Positions 37,712-47,147 of a DNA stretch of 64,000 bases are shown here, one piece after another. How positions within the stretch are numbered: the stretch's first letter is position 1; each line of letters begins with the position of its first letter. Origin of the DNA: Bryobacterales bacterium (GTDB taxonomy: Bacteria > Acidobacteriota > Terriglobia > Bryobacterales > Bryobacteraceae); the NCBI GenBank assembly GCA_003163855.1, contig PLRJ01000159.1, forward strand, positions 57,639-121,638, in the 5' to 3' direction. The position numbers were made by a program, and so were the translations under genes. The notes under the pieces were generated by a model, which searched no databases, was not told where the DNA came from, and saw only the letters and a list, made by a program, of their open reading frames with translations.

Positions 37712-38161
37712 TCACGGCACTATGTCAAGTAGATGAACAAAGCGAGCACTGCCGCCTTTAACGGCATGCCACACAAGTGAGCGATCAAAGCTGACCAGCA
37801 TCCCTTTCTTGCGCACCGCTAATCCGATCAGGTAAATATCGGTAACCTGGCGTGCGCCTGCGAGCAGCGAAGCATTAAAAAGAGTGCGGTCGGTAAGCGA
37901 AGCATCGTCAGCCCAAAAAGAGTATGCCTCTGCAAAAGACTCCTTAAGTACATTGAGGATCTGGATAACCTCCGCAGGAGTACGTTGTCCGCTAGGGTAA
38001 GCCGGCTGAGACAGCACACGAACCATCCCATTTTCAGTGAGCGGACAAGTTGCCCAGCCGCTTTTCCAGTGTGCATTGAACCAGCGGCGCATGGCCATGT
38101 GTGCGACGTGGTCTGCATCCACTAACGAGATCAAACCATTTACGTCCAGCAACGCAGCCAT
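37712..38161 (-). CDS. vapC: PIN-domain ribonuclease toxin (VapC)
   Basis: A 149-residue PIN-domain RNase of the VapC toxin type. Acidic metal-binding residues are visible in AALLDVNGLISL (D6), CPLTENGMVRVL (E43), ARQVTDIYLIGLA and GMLVSFDRSLVW. The length and motif arrangement fit the TA-associated VapC family. VapC enzymes cleave specific tRNAs or rRNA when free of antitoxin. It starts 4 bp after vapB, the expected antitoxin-toxin order. The overlap-free convergent end with murB is 17 bp away. Confidence 0.92.
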   Translation of the reverse strand: MAALLDVNGLISLVDADHVAHMAMRRWFNAHWKSGWATCPLTENGMVRVLSQPAYPSGQRTPAEVIQILNVLKESFAEAYSFWADDASLTDRTLFNASLLAGARQVTDIYLIGLAVRKKGMLVSFDRSLVWHAVKGGSARFVHLLDIVP

Positions 38162-38165
38162 CAGA

Positions 38166-38396
38166 TCAATTTTCGAGGTCTAGCAACTCTTTGACCATTT
38201 GCGAAGTCACCGGCCGGGCGTCGGGCTTACGCGGAAGAACCGGAATCGATCCAGACCGGGCCTTCACCTCTTGTTGCGGCTGAAGGCTTTGACGCACCAG
38301 CGCTGAAAGGACGCGCCCAAGGCTTTGCTTACGTTCCTCAGCAATGTGCTTCACTACCGCCAGGATATCGGCATCTAGATCAACAGTCGTCCGCAT
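38166..38396 (-). CDS. vapB: Ribbon-helix-helix antitoxin (VapB)
   Basis: A 76-residue antitoxin. MRTTVDLDADILAVVKHIAE is a CopG/Arc-type ribbon-helix-helix that should bind the operon's own promoter. SLGRVLSALVRQSL is the second helix. The acidic C-terminal part (TSQMVKELLDLEN) would be the disordered toxin-neutralising tail. It is placed before vapC in the same operon. Autoregulation is expected from the family and not shown here. Confidence 0.9.
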   Translation of the reverse strand: MRTTVDLDADILAVVKHIAEERKQSLGRVLSALVRQSLQPQQEVKARSGSIPVLPRKPDARPVTSQMVKELLDLEN

Positions 38397-38464
38397 ACCA
38401 GCACTCTAGCTCTATGATGTCGTGATGTCAAGATGCGGTAGTGCGGCGTAAACAAAGCTTCCTG

Positions 38465-39541
38465 TTAGAAAATATGCAGCTTAATACTCAAAAACTTCTT
38501 CGGATTCGCCCGGAAATCTTTTAACAACGCGTTCAATTCACGCGTCGCCCCATTCACTGAATCATAAAGTTGCGGGTTGACCATCAACTGGCCCACCGTC
38601 CCCTGGCCCGAATTCACCTTGTCCAGCGTTACGTTTACCTGATTCAGCGCGCTTGAAAGCTGGTTGGCGATCTTGTCCTGCTTCAACAATTGCCCCGCGG
38701 TACCTTTACCAGCATTCAAATCCGCAAGAATGGCGTTCAGTTGCTCTAAGGACTTATCCAGGTCGTTGTACATCTTCGGATCATTCAACAACATGCCAGC
38801 CGTGCCCTTGCCTTCCTGCAGGTTCTTGGCAAGGTCGTCAATTTTCGTGGCAATGCCCTGCACCTGTACGTAGAGCGTGTCGTCATTGATCAGGTGGCCT
38901 ATGGTGGTGTCCTTCCGGTTCAGGTTCTCGGAAAGCATCTGAACCTGATTGACGGTAGCCTGCAGGCTGTTATATAGCGTTTCGTCAACCAGTAGTTTGC
39001 CGATGGTTCCTTTACCAACCTCTACCTGCCCGACAATGTCCTGCACCTTCGCCAGCACCACTTGCAGAGAGTCCAGCACGTTGTATCCCTGCTGAATAAG
39101 CGCGTCGAACTGCCGCGTGTCGGCTGACTTCACGGTGGCATTCGGCTGAATTAAAGACTTGCTGGTACCCTTGTTGACCTGCAGAAACTTGGTGCTTCCC
39201 AGCAGATTATCCGAGGAAATAGACGCTATCGAATCGGCCGGGAATTGCTTCTGCATATCCTCGTCTATATCGAAATCCACTCTTATAATCCGCTGGGGAT
39301 TGGTTTCCCCTGACAGCGCAACCTGCGTCACCTTCCCCGCTTGAATGCCGTTGATGCGCACCGGCGATCCGATGGTCAACCCCGCCGCATCGGAAGTATA
39401 AACATGCAGCGGAATCACTTTTTGGAACCAGTTGGTGTCGCCGGTGAGCAGAAAAATAAGCAGCGCAATGCAGCTTAACGCCACAATTCCCAGAATCCCG
39501 ACTTTCAACTGCGCAATACTTACTCGCTCTTTGCTTGGCAT
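38465..39541 (-). CDS. mlaD: MlaD/MCE-domain substrate-binding protein with tandem repeats
   Basis: A 358-residue periplasmic component of an MCE lipid transporter. One N-terminal membrane helix (VGILGIVALSCIALLIFLLT) is followed by an MCE domain (about residues 40-120: LHVYTSDAAGLTIGSPVRIN, GIQAGKVTQVALSG). The rest consists of five imperfect units of about 35-40 residues built on G(K/Q)GTxGxLLxDxxLYxxL, including VGKGTIGKLLVDETLYNSL and EGKGTAGMLLNDPKMYNDL. This looks like a coiled or tube-forming extension. It is the third gene of the mlaE-mlaF-mlaD operon and has GAGGAA 6 bp before its ATG. Confidence 0.93.
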   Translation of the reverse strand: MPSKERVSIAQLKVGILGIVALSCIALLIFLLTGDTNWFQKVIPLHVYTSDAAGLTIGSPVRINGIQAGKVTQVALSGETNPQRIIRVDFDIDEDMQKQFPADSIASISSDNLLGSTKFLQVNKGTSKSLIQPNATVKSADTRQFDALIQQGYNVLDSLQVVLAKVQDIVGQVEVGKGTIGKLLVDETLYNSLQATVNQVQMLSENLNRKDTTIGHLINDDTLYVQVQGIATKIDDLAKNLQEGKGTAGMLLNDPKMYNDLDKSLEQLNAILADLNAGKGTAGQLLKQDKIANQLSSALNQVNVTLDKVNSGQGTVGQLMVNPQLYDSVNGATRELNALLKDFRANPKKFLSIKLHIF

Positions 39542-39544
39542 GGC

Positions 39545-40372
39545 TTATTCCTCGTGCCGGACGAACTTCTTGACATAAGCATCGTCCGACTTCTCCAATT
39601 CGTCCTTAGATCCAAAGAAAACGATTTCGCCGCTCTTCATAACGATGAATTTCGTGCGCCGCCGTTTCCTCTCGTCTTTGCATTCATCCATTCCCACCAG
39701 CAACTGGTTCTCCGAGTCGTACTGAAAATCGGACATGATCTCACCATCCTGGTAGCGGTAGGTGACAATCATGGAAGCGCTATTCCGAACGTCGCGCTCC
39801 TTGGCTACCAGGGCCATGATGGTGTTCGCGGTAATAGGATCGAGTCCGGCGGTTGGCGAATCGTAGAGCACCAGTGGAGGCTCGGTCACAATAGCCCGTG
39901 CAATACCCACGCGGCGTCGCATGCCGCCGGAAATCTCAGCTGGAAACTTATCGAACGAACTATCGAGTTCTACAAAACGCAGTGCCTCATGAACTTTTTC
40001 GTCCCCGGATCCACTTTCTCGGTGTCCTTCTGACGATAGCTGATTTAAGAGCGGATACTCCACGTTCTCGCCCACCGTTAGAGAGTCAAAAAGACCGCCC
40101 TCCTGGAAAAGAAAGCCGGCGCAGCTACGCAATGCCAGCAGGTCGTGCTCGCTCATGTCGGTCACATCCTTTCCGAAGAGGCGGATCCGGCCTTCATCCG
40201 CCTCTACCAGCCCTACCATGGCCTTTAGCAGAGTCGTTTTGCCGCTACCTGCTTCGCCAAGAACAATGCGCGTTTCACCGGGCATCAGCTTTAGCGAAAT
40301 ATTCTTAAGCGCCCACGCTCCGCTGAATCGCACGCTGACGTTTTCGATTTCGAGAATGGGTTCCTCTGCCAT
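39545..40372 (-). CDS. mlaF: MlaF-like ABC ATPase with altered catalytic residues
   Basis: A 275-residue ATPase partner of MlaE. Walker A is GEAGSGKTTL (39-48), the Q-loop FLFQEGGLFD, and the signature ISGGMRRRVGIARA. Two catalytic positions differ from the norm: Walker B reads LYDSPTAGLDP, with Ser172 where the catalytic Glu normally stands, and the H-loop reads MIVTYRYQDG, with Tyr205 in place of His. Codons at both sites were checked. A C-terminal section (about residues 215-245) has a charged insertion, KDERKRRRTKF. Either the ATPase is slow or degenerate, or the lineage uses other residues. It lies 6 bp after mlaE. Confidence 0.9.
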   Translation of the reverse strand: MAEEPILEIENVSVRFSGAWALKNISLKLMPGETRIVLGEAGSGKTTLLKAMVGLVEADEGRIRLFGKDVTDMSEHDLLALRSCAGFLFQEGGLFDSLTVGENVEYPLLNQLSSEGHRESGSGDEKVHEALRFVELDSSFDKFPAEISGGMRRRVGIARAIVTEPPLVLYDSPTAGLDPITANTIMALVAKERDVRNSASMIVTYRYQDGEIMSDFQYDSENQLLVGMDECKDERKRRRTKFIVMKSGEIVFFGSKDELEKSDDAYVKKFVRHEE

Positions 40373-40378
40373 GAATGC

Positions 40379-41137
40379 TCACAAGTTCACGAATATCTTG
40401 TCGATGAGGAAGGTCACGACAAAGATCCAGACGGATGCGGACACCACCGCCTGGGTCGTTGCCTTTCCAACGCCTTGGGTGCCCCCGCTGGTGCGCAGTC
40501 CGTAAAAACAGCCAACCAGCGCAATAATAATGCCGAAAATCAGCGGCTTGATTAATCCCTGCGCCAGATCGTTCAATACCAGTGTGCGCCACGAACTCGA
40601 CCAGTACTCGCTCGACGTAATGATTTGCAGCAACGGCACTGAAACCAAATAAGCGCCAAACAAGCCAAGAGCGTCGGCCACCACGGTCAAACACGGCAGC
40701 ATCAGGCCTGCGGCGATGAGTCGCGGAGTTACTAACTTCTGAACGGGATCGGTTCCCAGCGCGCGCATGGCGTCAATCTGCTCGGTCACCTTCATGGAGC
40801 CGAGTTCGCTTGCTATACCAGAAGCGTTGCGGCCAGCCACCAGCAGTGCTGTCAGTACGGGTCCAAGCTCGCGCACCAGAGTGAGCGAAACAATAGAGCC
40901 GACCTGACTGCTGGCGCCGTATGTGTTAAGAGCGCGCGCCATTTGCAGCGCTATAATCGCGCCGCTGAACAGACCGGTCAGGATGACGATCGGAAGGCTG
41001 CCGATTCCGATAATATCCATTTGAAAGTACACGTCGTCGCTGTAGTGCGGACGGCGAACGATATTACTGAAGGCGCGCCCGGCGAGCAGCAAGAAATCCT
41101 GGAATGCTTCAACGCGGGTAACTATGAAGGCGAGCAA
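40379..41137 (-). CDS. mlaE: MlaE/YrbE family permease
   Basis: A 252-residue inner-membrane permease of the MCE transporter. It has the MlaE fold: FQMDIIGIGSLPIVILTGLF, SGAIIALQMARALNTYGASS, VSLTLVRELGPVLTALLVAG and RNASGIASELGSMKVTEQID. Five to six membrane helices are expected. The start is TTG at 41137; no in-frame ATG or GTG fits, and the frame is closed by a stop shortly upstream. It is first in mlaE-mlaF-mlaD, which together move phospholipids between the membranes of a diderm cell. Confidence 0.93.
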   Translation of the reverse strand: MLAFIVTRVEAFQDFLLLAGRAFSNIVRRPHYSDDVYFQMDIIGIGSLPIVILTGLFSGAIIALQMARALNTYGASSQVGSIVSLTLVRELGPVLTALLVAGRNASGIASELGSMKVTEQIDAMRALGTDPVQKLVTPRLIAAGLMLPCLTVVADALGLFGAYLVSVPLLQIITSSEYWSSSWRTLVLNDLAQGLIKPLIFGIIIALVGCFYGLRTSGGTQGVGKATTQAVVSASVWIFVVTFLIDKIFVNL

Positions 41138-41220
41138 AAATTGACTCCGAGCAACGAGCTCACCATCATGGCTTAGATCCTAACATAGGGGCTTTAGTTT
41201 CCAATCGACTTTGTAAGGCT

Positions 41221-42213
41221 TCAAAAACTGACCTCCGTCGCGTTGGACCTATCGCTTTCGTTGCCCTTTTGATCGACCGCACTCACCTCGTAGCTGTAGG
41301 TTTTCCCATGCTGCACCTGTTTATCTGTGTACGTCGGAAGATTGATCAAGGTTCCCTGACGCTCGTAAGGTCCCTTATTGGTCGAACGGTATAAAAAGTA
41401 TCCCTGCAAGTCGGAATCGGGGCTGCGCTGCCAGGATACTTCTATTGTCTCTGGACCTGCCAGCGCGGTAATGCTAGCCGGAACGGCCGGAGGGAACTTA
41501 TCCGGAAAATTCACAACAACAATCTTGGACGGAAGGCTCTCAGCCGCTCCGGACTTAGCAACTACCGAATAGGAATAACTGGTATCGTACTGGGCCGACG
41601 GATCGAGGAAGAAGCCGTCGTTGGCGCTGCCTACATCTACCGGAGCTTTGTCGGACGGCCCTTGCCGCAGCACCTCATAGCGCGTGTCGGGTGAGGCTTT
41701 CCAATTTAGGACAACCCCCTTGGACGTGCCTTGCCATGTGACAACCGGCGGCTGTAAGGGCGCGACAACGTCCAGTACCACCCGGTTCGACCATGCGGAG
41801 AAGTGGTCGTTCCTCTTCAACGAACTCCTGACCGCAATCGCCACATGCTGGCCCTGCCAGTCAGCCGCCGGAATCTGGAGAGAAACGGGCTTCGGCTGTG
41901 GATCGTCCTTGTCGCTCGGAGATGGGATCTCCACATCATAGGGCTTTGCGCCGGCAGCCCAGCGCGCAAAATCAAAAGGCGTTACGTTGGGGCCCACTCG
42001 CAGGTCCAGGTTCTCAAACTCTCTGATCGGCAGGCCATCGGTTGTCCTGGGAGGCGTGGAGAAGTAGATCACTAGTTCGTCCCCACGCTCAGTTACGGTC
42101 AGGTTGCTGATGGTGTTGGGTATCTCAGGCGACGGCGGCAGCACCGGACCGACGTATCCACAGCCGCTTGCAAAGAAAATGACAAATAGGACCGCAGCGG
42201 CTGCTGGACGCAC
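41221..42213 (-). CDS. Lipoprotein with two fibronectin type III-like domains
   Basis: A 330-residue protein. A lipoprotein signal ends in FFASGC (lipidated Cys at 18), followed by GYVGPVLPPSPEIPNTI. Domain 1 (about 35-140) has a beta fold (SNLTVTERGDELVIYFSTPP). Two Fn3-like repeats follow, with APLQPPVVTWQGTSKGVVLNW and PPAVPASITALAGPETIEVS, each ending in YSYSVVAK or YSYEVSAVDQKGNES. The start is GTG, overlapping the hslU stop by one base. The function is unknown; it may be an outer-membrane or cell-surface binding protein cotranscribed with hslVU. Confidence 0.85.
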   Translation of the reverse strand: MRPAAAAVLFVIFFASGCGYVGPVLPPSPEIPNTISNLTVTERGDELVIYFSTPPRTTDGLPIREFENLDLRVGPNVTPFDFARWAAGAKPYDVEIPSPSDKDDPQPKPVSLQIPAADWQGQHVAIAVRSSLKRNDHFSAWSNRVVLDVVAPLQPPVVTWQGTSKGVVLNWKASPDTRYEVLRQGPSDKAPVDVGSANDGFFLDPSAQYDTSYSYSVVAKSGAAESLPSKIVVVNFPDKFPPAVPASITALAGPETIEVSWQRSPDSDLQGYFLYRSTNKGPYERQGTLINLPTYTDKQVQHGKTYSYEVSAVDQKGNESDRSNATEVSF

Positions 42214-43571
42214 TAAAGAATATACCTGCTTAAATCCTGATCTTTCACGATCTCAGAAAGCTGTTTTTGCACATACACGGCATCAATCCTCACCGTCTTC
42301 TTCTTCAAATCGGGACCCTCGAAAGAAATATCTTCCAACAGCTTCTCCATGATGGTGTGCAAGCGGCGCGCGCCAATATTTTCAGTGGACTGATTCACCT
42401 GCGCCGCAATTTTCGCAATCTCAATAAGCGCATCTTCGGAAAAGCTGAGCTTGATGCCCTCCGTTTCCAGCAGAGCAATGTACTGTTTGATCAGCGCCGA
42501 CTTCGGCTCCTTCAAAATGCGAATGAAATCCCCTTCGGTAAGAGACTTTAGCTCCACCCGAATGGGAAAACGGCCTTGCAACTCCGGAATCAGGTCCGAC
42601 GGCTTCGACACATGAAAAGCGCCCGCCGCGACAAACAAGATATGGTCCGTTCGAACAAAGCCATGGCGCGTATTAACGGTGGTCCCTTCGACAATTGGAA
42701 GAATGTCGCGCTGCACACCTTCGCGGCTTACGTCCGGTCCGTGGCCGCCTTCGCGTCCCGCAATCTTGTCTATCTCGTCCAGAAAGATAATGCCGTTGCG
42801 CTCCACACGCTCCAGCGCGACTCGCGTCACCTGGTCCATATCGACCAGTTTCTGCTCTTCTTCCTGAATCAGATACTCCAACGCTTCGCTGACGCGCATA
42901 TTGCGCTTCTTGGTCCGTGGTCCGAATAAGCCAGGAATGACATCTTTCAGATTGATGTCCATTTCTTCGATGTTGCCGTTGGTGGAAACCTCAAATGTTG
43001 GGCCGCGATCCTTAACGTCCACCTCAACCGTGCGGTCGTCCAGCTTGCCAGCGCGCAGTTTCTCGCGCAACTTTTCACGCGTACGGTCAACACTGTCCTG
43101 CTGTTCCGGCTGCGGCGGCATCAGCAGATCCAGCAAGCGTTCCTCAGCCAGTTGCTCGGCACGGTCGGCCACCTGATCCAACCGGTCTTCGCGTACCATG
43201 TCGATGGCCACATCTACCAGGTCGCGGATCATCGATTCCACATCGCGGCCGACATAACCAACTTCGGTAAATTTGCTCGCTTCCACTTTCAGGAACGGTG
43301 AATTCGCCAGCTTCGCCAAGCGTCTAGCTATCTCGGTCTTACCGACGCCGGTGGGCCCAATCATCAAAATATTCTTGGGCATCACCTCTTCGGCCATCTC
43401 CGGCTCTAACTTCTGGCGGCGGACTCGATTCCGCAAAGCGATAGCAACCGATCGCTTGGCTTCCGCTTGTCCGACGACATGCTTATCCAGCTCGGCTACT
43501 ATTTCCCGAGGCGTCAGTTCATCCAGCAAAGGCGCTTCATCGGCAGACTGCTGTGGCAGGTAAATCACCAT
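42213..43571 (-). CDS. hslU: ATP-dependent protease ATPase subunit HslU
   Basis: A 452-residue AAA+ unfoldase that feeds substrates to HslV. It begins with [20 protein letters not shown]. Walker A is [20 protein letters not shown], Walker [18 protein letters not shown], sensor region [17 protein letters not shown], and the C-terminal [20 protein letters not shown]. The conserved C-terminal tail that docks on HslV ends DLSRYIL. It overlaps hslV by one base (TAATG) and ends one base into the lipoprotein gene. Confidence 0.97.
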   Translation of the reverse strand: MVIYLPQQSADEAPLLDELTPREIVAELDKHVVGQAEAKRSVAIALRNRVRRQKLEPEMAEEVMPKNILMIGPTGVGKTEIARRLAKLANSPFLKVEASKFTEVGYVGRDVESMIRDLVDVAIDMVREDRLDQVADRAEQLAEERLLDLLMPPQPEQQDSVDRTREKLREKLRAGKLDDRTVEVDVKDRGPTFEVSTNGNIEEMDINLKDVIPGLFGPRTKKRNMRVSEALEYLIQEEEQKLVDMDQVTRVALERVERNGIIFLDEIDKIAGREGGHGPDVSREGVQRDILPIVEGTTVNTRHGFVRTDHILFVAAGAFHVSKPSDLIPELQGRFPIRVELKSLTEGDFIRILKEPKSALIKQYIALLETEGIKLSFSEDALIEIAKIAAQVNQSTENIGARRLHTIMEKLLEDISFEGPDLKKKTVRIDAVYVQKQLSEIVKDQDLSRYIL

Positions 43572-44110
43572 TAACCTAGCTCCTCAATGGTGACGCTTTC
43601 ATTCGTATAAATGCAAACGTCGCCGGCAATGGCCATCGCCTTCTCCACTATTTCGCGCGCGCCCAGGGTTGTGTTCTCCAACAGTGCAATGGCGGCCGAT
43701 TTGGCAAACGCACCGCCCGACCCAATAGCGGCCACCGGCCTGTCCGGCTCAATAACATCGCCGGTTCCACTCACAATGTACATGTTTTCGGCGTCGGCAA
43801 CCAAAAGCAGCGCTTCCAGGTGACGCAGCATGCGGTCGGTGCGCCAGTCCTTTGCCAGTTCAACTACGCTGCGCGCCAGGTTGCCACTATGCTGCTCCAA
43901 CTTGGCTTCAAAACGCGCGAACAGCGCAAAGGCATCGGCGGTGGAACCGGCGAAACCGGAAATAATCTTCCCGTTATACAGACGTCGCAGCTTTTTAGCG
44001 CCGCTCTTCAATACTTCACTACCCATGGTGACTTGACCGTCACCTGCTAAGACCATCTTGCCGTTGCGCCGAACGCAAAGGATCGTCGTCGAACGGATTT
44101 TTCTACTCAT
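43571..44110 (-). CDS. hslV: ATP-dependent protease peptidase subunit HslV
   Basis: A 179-residue threonine peptidase, proteasome-beta-like, active as a double hexamer with HslU. The catalytic Thr lies in [20 protein letters not shown], here after a short N-terminal propeptide. [20 protein letters not shown] and [18 protein letters not shown] match the family. The start was placed at 44110; a longer frame is not supported. It heads the hslVU-lipoprotein operon and is divergent from rel, with about 156 bp between them that carries no strong promoter I can identify. Confidence 0.97.
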   Translation of the reverse strand: MSRKIRSTTILCVRRNGKMVLAGDGQVTMGSEVLKSGAKKLRRLYNGKIISGFAGSTADAFALFARFEAKLEQHSGNLARSVVELAKDWRTDRMLRHLEALLLVADAENMYIVSGTGDVIEPDRPVAAIGSGGAFAKSAAIALLENTTLGAREIVEKAMAIAGDVCIYTNESVTIEELG

Positions 44111-44266
44111 GACTGATTTCTTTACTCGAAAAAAAGCGCCCCTACGTTCTTTCCCTTTGGCTTGACCGGGGGCGGAACCTTCATTTCATCACAAGGGCCA
44201 TGCAGAATTCGCTCGCGCCGTTCGTGTTGTCATCTGCCAGTGATCTAACCTAATAGTTAAGACTAG

Positions 44267-46495
44267 ATGTCAATTGCCGCCTTGGACCCGCCCCAAGTGG
44301 AGGAACTCTACCGCACCCTTGAAGAGAAAGTGCGCGCGCTTCGTCCGAAAGAGGATCTGTCGGCGCTCGATCGAGCCTATCGCTATGCCTTGTCCCTGCA
44401 CGAAGGCCAAAAGCGGAGGAGCGGCGAGCCCTATATCACGCACCCGTTACGCGTGGCGCATATTTTGGCCGACATGCAGATGGATCTGGTTTGCCTGCAG
44501 ACCGGTTTGCTGCACGACGTGCTGGAAGATACCAGCGCCCGCATGGAAGACTTGCGCGAACGTTTCGGTGAAGACGTGGCCCGCTGTGTTGACGGCGTCA
44601 CCAAGCTGAGCAAAATCAGCTTCGCCAACCGTGAGGACCGTCAGGCTGAAAGCCTGCGCAAGATGCTGCTGGCCATGACCAGCGACATCCGCGTGATTAT
44701 CGTTAAGCTGGCCGACCGGCTGCACAACATGCGAACCATCACCGCCTTGCCGCGTGAGCGCCAGGAAGCCATTGCGCAAGAGACCATAGATATCTACGCG
44801 CCGATTGCGCACCGGCTCGGCATGGGTAAAGTTCGCGGCGAATTGGAAGATCTCGCCTTTCAGACACTCCAGCCCGAGGCTGCCGCCGACCTCATGCGCG
44901 AGATCGATCACAAGCGCGCCCAGTATGAGGAACTGCTGCATAAGCTGCAACTGCAAATTGAAGAGAAACTGCAGCACGAAGATATTCCCGCGCAGGTCCA
45001 GGGACGCGTCAAGCGCGCCTATTCGGTCTACCTGAAGCTGAAGCGCCAGCGCATCACGCTCGACCAGGTGTACGACGTCCTAGCGGTCCGCATCGTCACC
45101 GACTCCGTCAAAAATTGTTACGCCGCGCTCGGCGTCATCCATAACGAATGGCATCCCATTCCCGGCCGCATTAAAGACTTCATCGCCATGCCGCGGCCGA
45201 ATCTTTATCAATCGCTGCATACCTCGGTGATTGGGCCTGATGGCGTGACGTTCGAGGTGCAGATACGCACTGATGAAATGCACCGCATCGCCGAAGAAGG
45301 CATCGCGGCGCATTGGAAATACAAAGAAGGAAGTAAAGGTCCGGGCGGCGAAGACCAGCGCATTGCCTGGCTGCGGCAGTTGGTCGAATGGCAGCGCGAC
45401 ATGGCCGACTCGGGGGATTTTCTCTCTACGCTTAAAGTCGACCTTTACTCGGAGGAGGTTTACACCTTCACTCCGCGCGGCCGCGTGATTGTTCTTCCCC
45501 GTGAAGCCACGCCGATTGACTTTGCTTACGCCATCCACAGCGACGTTGGCAACACCTGCGTAGGTGCGCGGGTTAACGGCTCGATCAAGCCGCTGAAGAC
45601 GACGCTGAAGAACGGCGATGTGGTGGAAATCCTGACGCAAGCCAATCATCAGCCCAGCCGCGACTGGCTGGCTGTGGTGAAGACTTCGCGCGCCCGCAAC
45701 AAAATTCGCCATATTATCAACACGGTTGAGCGCGCCAAGGCAGTCGAGATAGGCCAAAAATCGCTGGAGAAGGAAGCCCGCCGTATGGGCGTCAGCCTGG
45801 GCCGTGTTTCCACTGACGATCTGGCCTCCGTGGCCTCCGAATATGGCGTCGGCAAGACAGAAGACTTGTATGCTGCTCTAGGCTTTGGCAAGTTCTCGGC
45901 GCGGCAAGTGCTGCAGAAGGTCGCTCCCGACGAAGTGGAGAACGAGCCGCCGCCTGCTCCTCCACCACCGGTTTCGCGTCAGGGTCCGCTGGCGCCAGGT
46001 TCTCAGGGGCATGGTTCGCCGCTTGGTGACGGCGACCTTACCATTCACGTGAAAGGCGCCGACGATGTATTGGTTTATCGCGCCAAATGCTGCAATCCCG
46101 TGCGCGGCGAGCAGATTGTCGGCTACATCACGCGCGGCAAAGGTGTCGCCGTCCACTCAGCGCAGTGTCCCAACGTGCAGAAGCTGATGTATGAATCGGA
46201 ACGCAAGATCACCGTCGAGTGGGCCCGCACCGCCAGCGATCCGCTGCCGGTGAAGGTCATTATCTATACGGACGACCGCCCCGGCATCCTGCATCAGCTC
46301 ACTTCTATTCTCAGTTCTGAATCGAGCAACATTCGTACCTTGGAAGCTCGCGCCGACGAAAATCGCACCGATGAAAGCGCTGTCATCGACATCACCATGG
46401 ATGTGCGCGACAAGAAGCAATTAGAGCGCGTGATTAACGCATTCCGAAGAATTCCAGGTGTTCGCGACATCGAAAGAATGCAGAGTTCGTCTTAA
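44267..46495 (+). CDS. rel: Bifunctional (p)ppGpp synthetase/hydrolase
   Basis: A 742-residue stringent-response enzyme. The HD hydrolase domain has GLLHDVLEDT and LADRLHNMRT. The synthetase domain has RIKDFIAMPRPNLYQSLHTS; the RxKD form of this motif marks bifunctional Rel/SpoT proteins. A TGS domain (VYTFTPRGRVIVLPREATPI, DFAYAIHSDVG) and a C-terminal ACT domain (RPGILHQLTSILSSESSNIR) complete it. Both catalytic parts look intact. A Pro-rich stretch (ENEPPPAPPPPVS) lies before the zinc-finger-like segment KCCNPVRGEQIVG. No strong ribosome site is seen. An Uma2 gene follows 19 bp downstream. Confidence 0.95.
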   Translation: MSIAALDPPQVEELYRTLEEKVRALRPKEDLSALDRAYRYALSLHEGQKRRSGEPYITHPLRVAHILADMQMDLVCLQTGLLHDVLEDTSARMEDLRERFGEDVARCVDGVTKLSKISFANREDRQAESLRKMLLAMTSDIRVIIVKLADRLHNMRTITALPRERQEAIAQETIDIYAPIAHRLGMGKVRGELEDLAFQTLQPEAAADLMREIDHKRAQYEELLHKLQLQIEEKLQHEDIPAQVQGRVKRAYSVYLKLKRQRITLDQVYDVLAVRIVTDSVKNCYAALGVIHNEWHPIPGRIKDFIAMPRPNLYQSLHTSVIGPDGVTFEVQIRTDEMHRIAEEGIAAHWKYKEGSKGPGGEDQRIAWLRQLVEWQRDMADSGDFLSTLKVDLYSEEVYTFTPRGRVIVLPREATPIDFAYAIHSDVGNTCVGARVNGSIKPLKTTLKNGDVVEILTQANHQPSRDWLAVVKTSRARNKIRHIINTVERAKAVEIGQKSLEKEARRMGVSLGRVSTDDLASVASEYGVGKTEDLYAALGFGKFSARQVLQKVAPDEVENEPPPAPPPPVSRQGPLAPGSQGHGSPLGDGDLTIHVKGADDVLVYRAKCCNPVRGEQIVGYITRGKGVAVHSAQCPNVQKLMYESERKITVEWARTASDPLPVKVIIYTDDRPGILHQLTSILSSESSNIRTLEARADENRTDESAVIDITMDVRDKKQLERVINAFRRIPGVRDIERMQSSS

Positions 46496-46514
46496 CGAGA
46501 GGAGGGAGCCCAAG

Positions 46515-47147
46515 ATGACGATTGTTACCGAACGCATGATGTACGCCGAGTACGGGCGGAGCTTGATCATTCGCCCTGCTGACGGTGAGGACACGGATCT
46601 CTTCTTCGATGAGATTTGCGAACAGTTCGACAACAAAAAGATTGAGCAGGATTCGGAAGGAAACGTCTACATTATGGCCCCCACAGGCGGCGAATCCTCA
46701 GATCAGAACTCAGAAATTACTCTTCAACTTCGCTTATGGGCAAAGCAGGATGGCCGCGGCCGCGCGCTTGATTCAAACGCCCTTTTTATTTTGCCGGATG
46801 GGTCCAAGCGTTCACCTGACGGCTCCTGGGTAAGCAATGAAAAGATCAGGGCCTTATCTAAAGCAAATCGCCTTAAATTTCTAAGGCTCGTTCCAGAGTT
46901 CGTCATCGAGCTGAAATCCCCGAGTGACAAACTGCCTGAACTAAAACGCAAAATGGAAGAGTGGATGCGCCACGGCGTCCAATTGGGTTGGCTGATTGAT
47001 CCGGCCAAACGTCAAGTCTTTGTCTATAGTAGAGCCGTGCCCGAAGTGGCTGTGTTTGCCGACGTAGCGAGCATAGTTGCCGGCGAACCAGTAAATGGTT
47101 TCCGCCTGGACCTGAAACCGATATGGTCGAGCTTGGCCGATTTGTGA
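46515..47147 (+). CDS. Uma2 family PD-(D/E)XK-type endonuclease
   Basis: A 210-residue protein of the Uma2 (DUF820) family. The core pattern is FVIELKSPSDKLPELKRKMEEW, with the E-x-K active site of the PD-(D/E)XK fold, followed by LGWLIDPAKRQVFVY. An earlier GGESSDQNSEI matches the family N-half. The start at 46515 has GAGGAGGGAG 8 bp upstream. It follows rel by 19 bp and overlaps the DUF971 gene by one base, so it sits inside a housekeeping transcript. The role is unproven; members are multi-copy in cyanobacteria and Acidobacteria. Confidence 0.85.
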   Translation: MTIVTERMMYAEYGRSLIIRPADGEDTDLFFDEICEQFDNKKIEQDSEGNVYIMAPTGGESSDQNSEITLQLRLWAKQDGRGRALDSNALFILPDGSKRSPDGSWVSNEKIRALSKANRLKFLRLVPEFVIELKSPSDKLPELKRKMEEWMRHGVQLGWLIDPAKRQVFVYSRAVPEVAVFADVASIVAGEPVNGFRLDLKPIWSSLADL

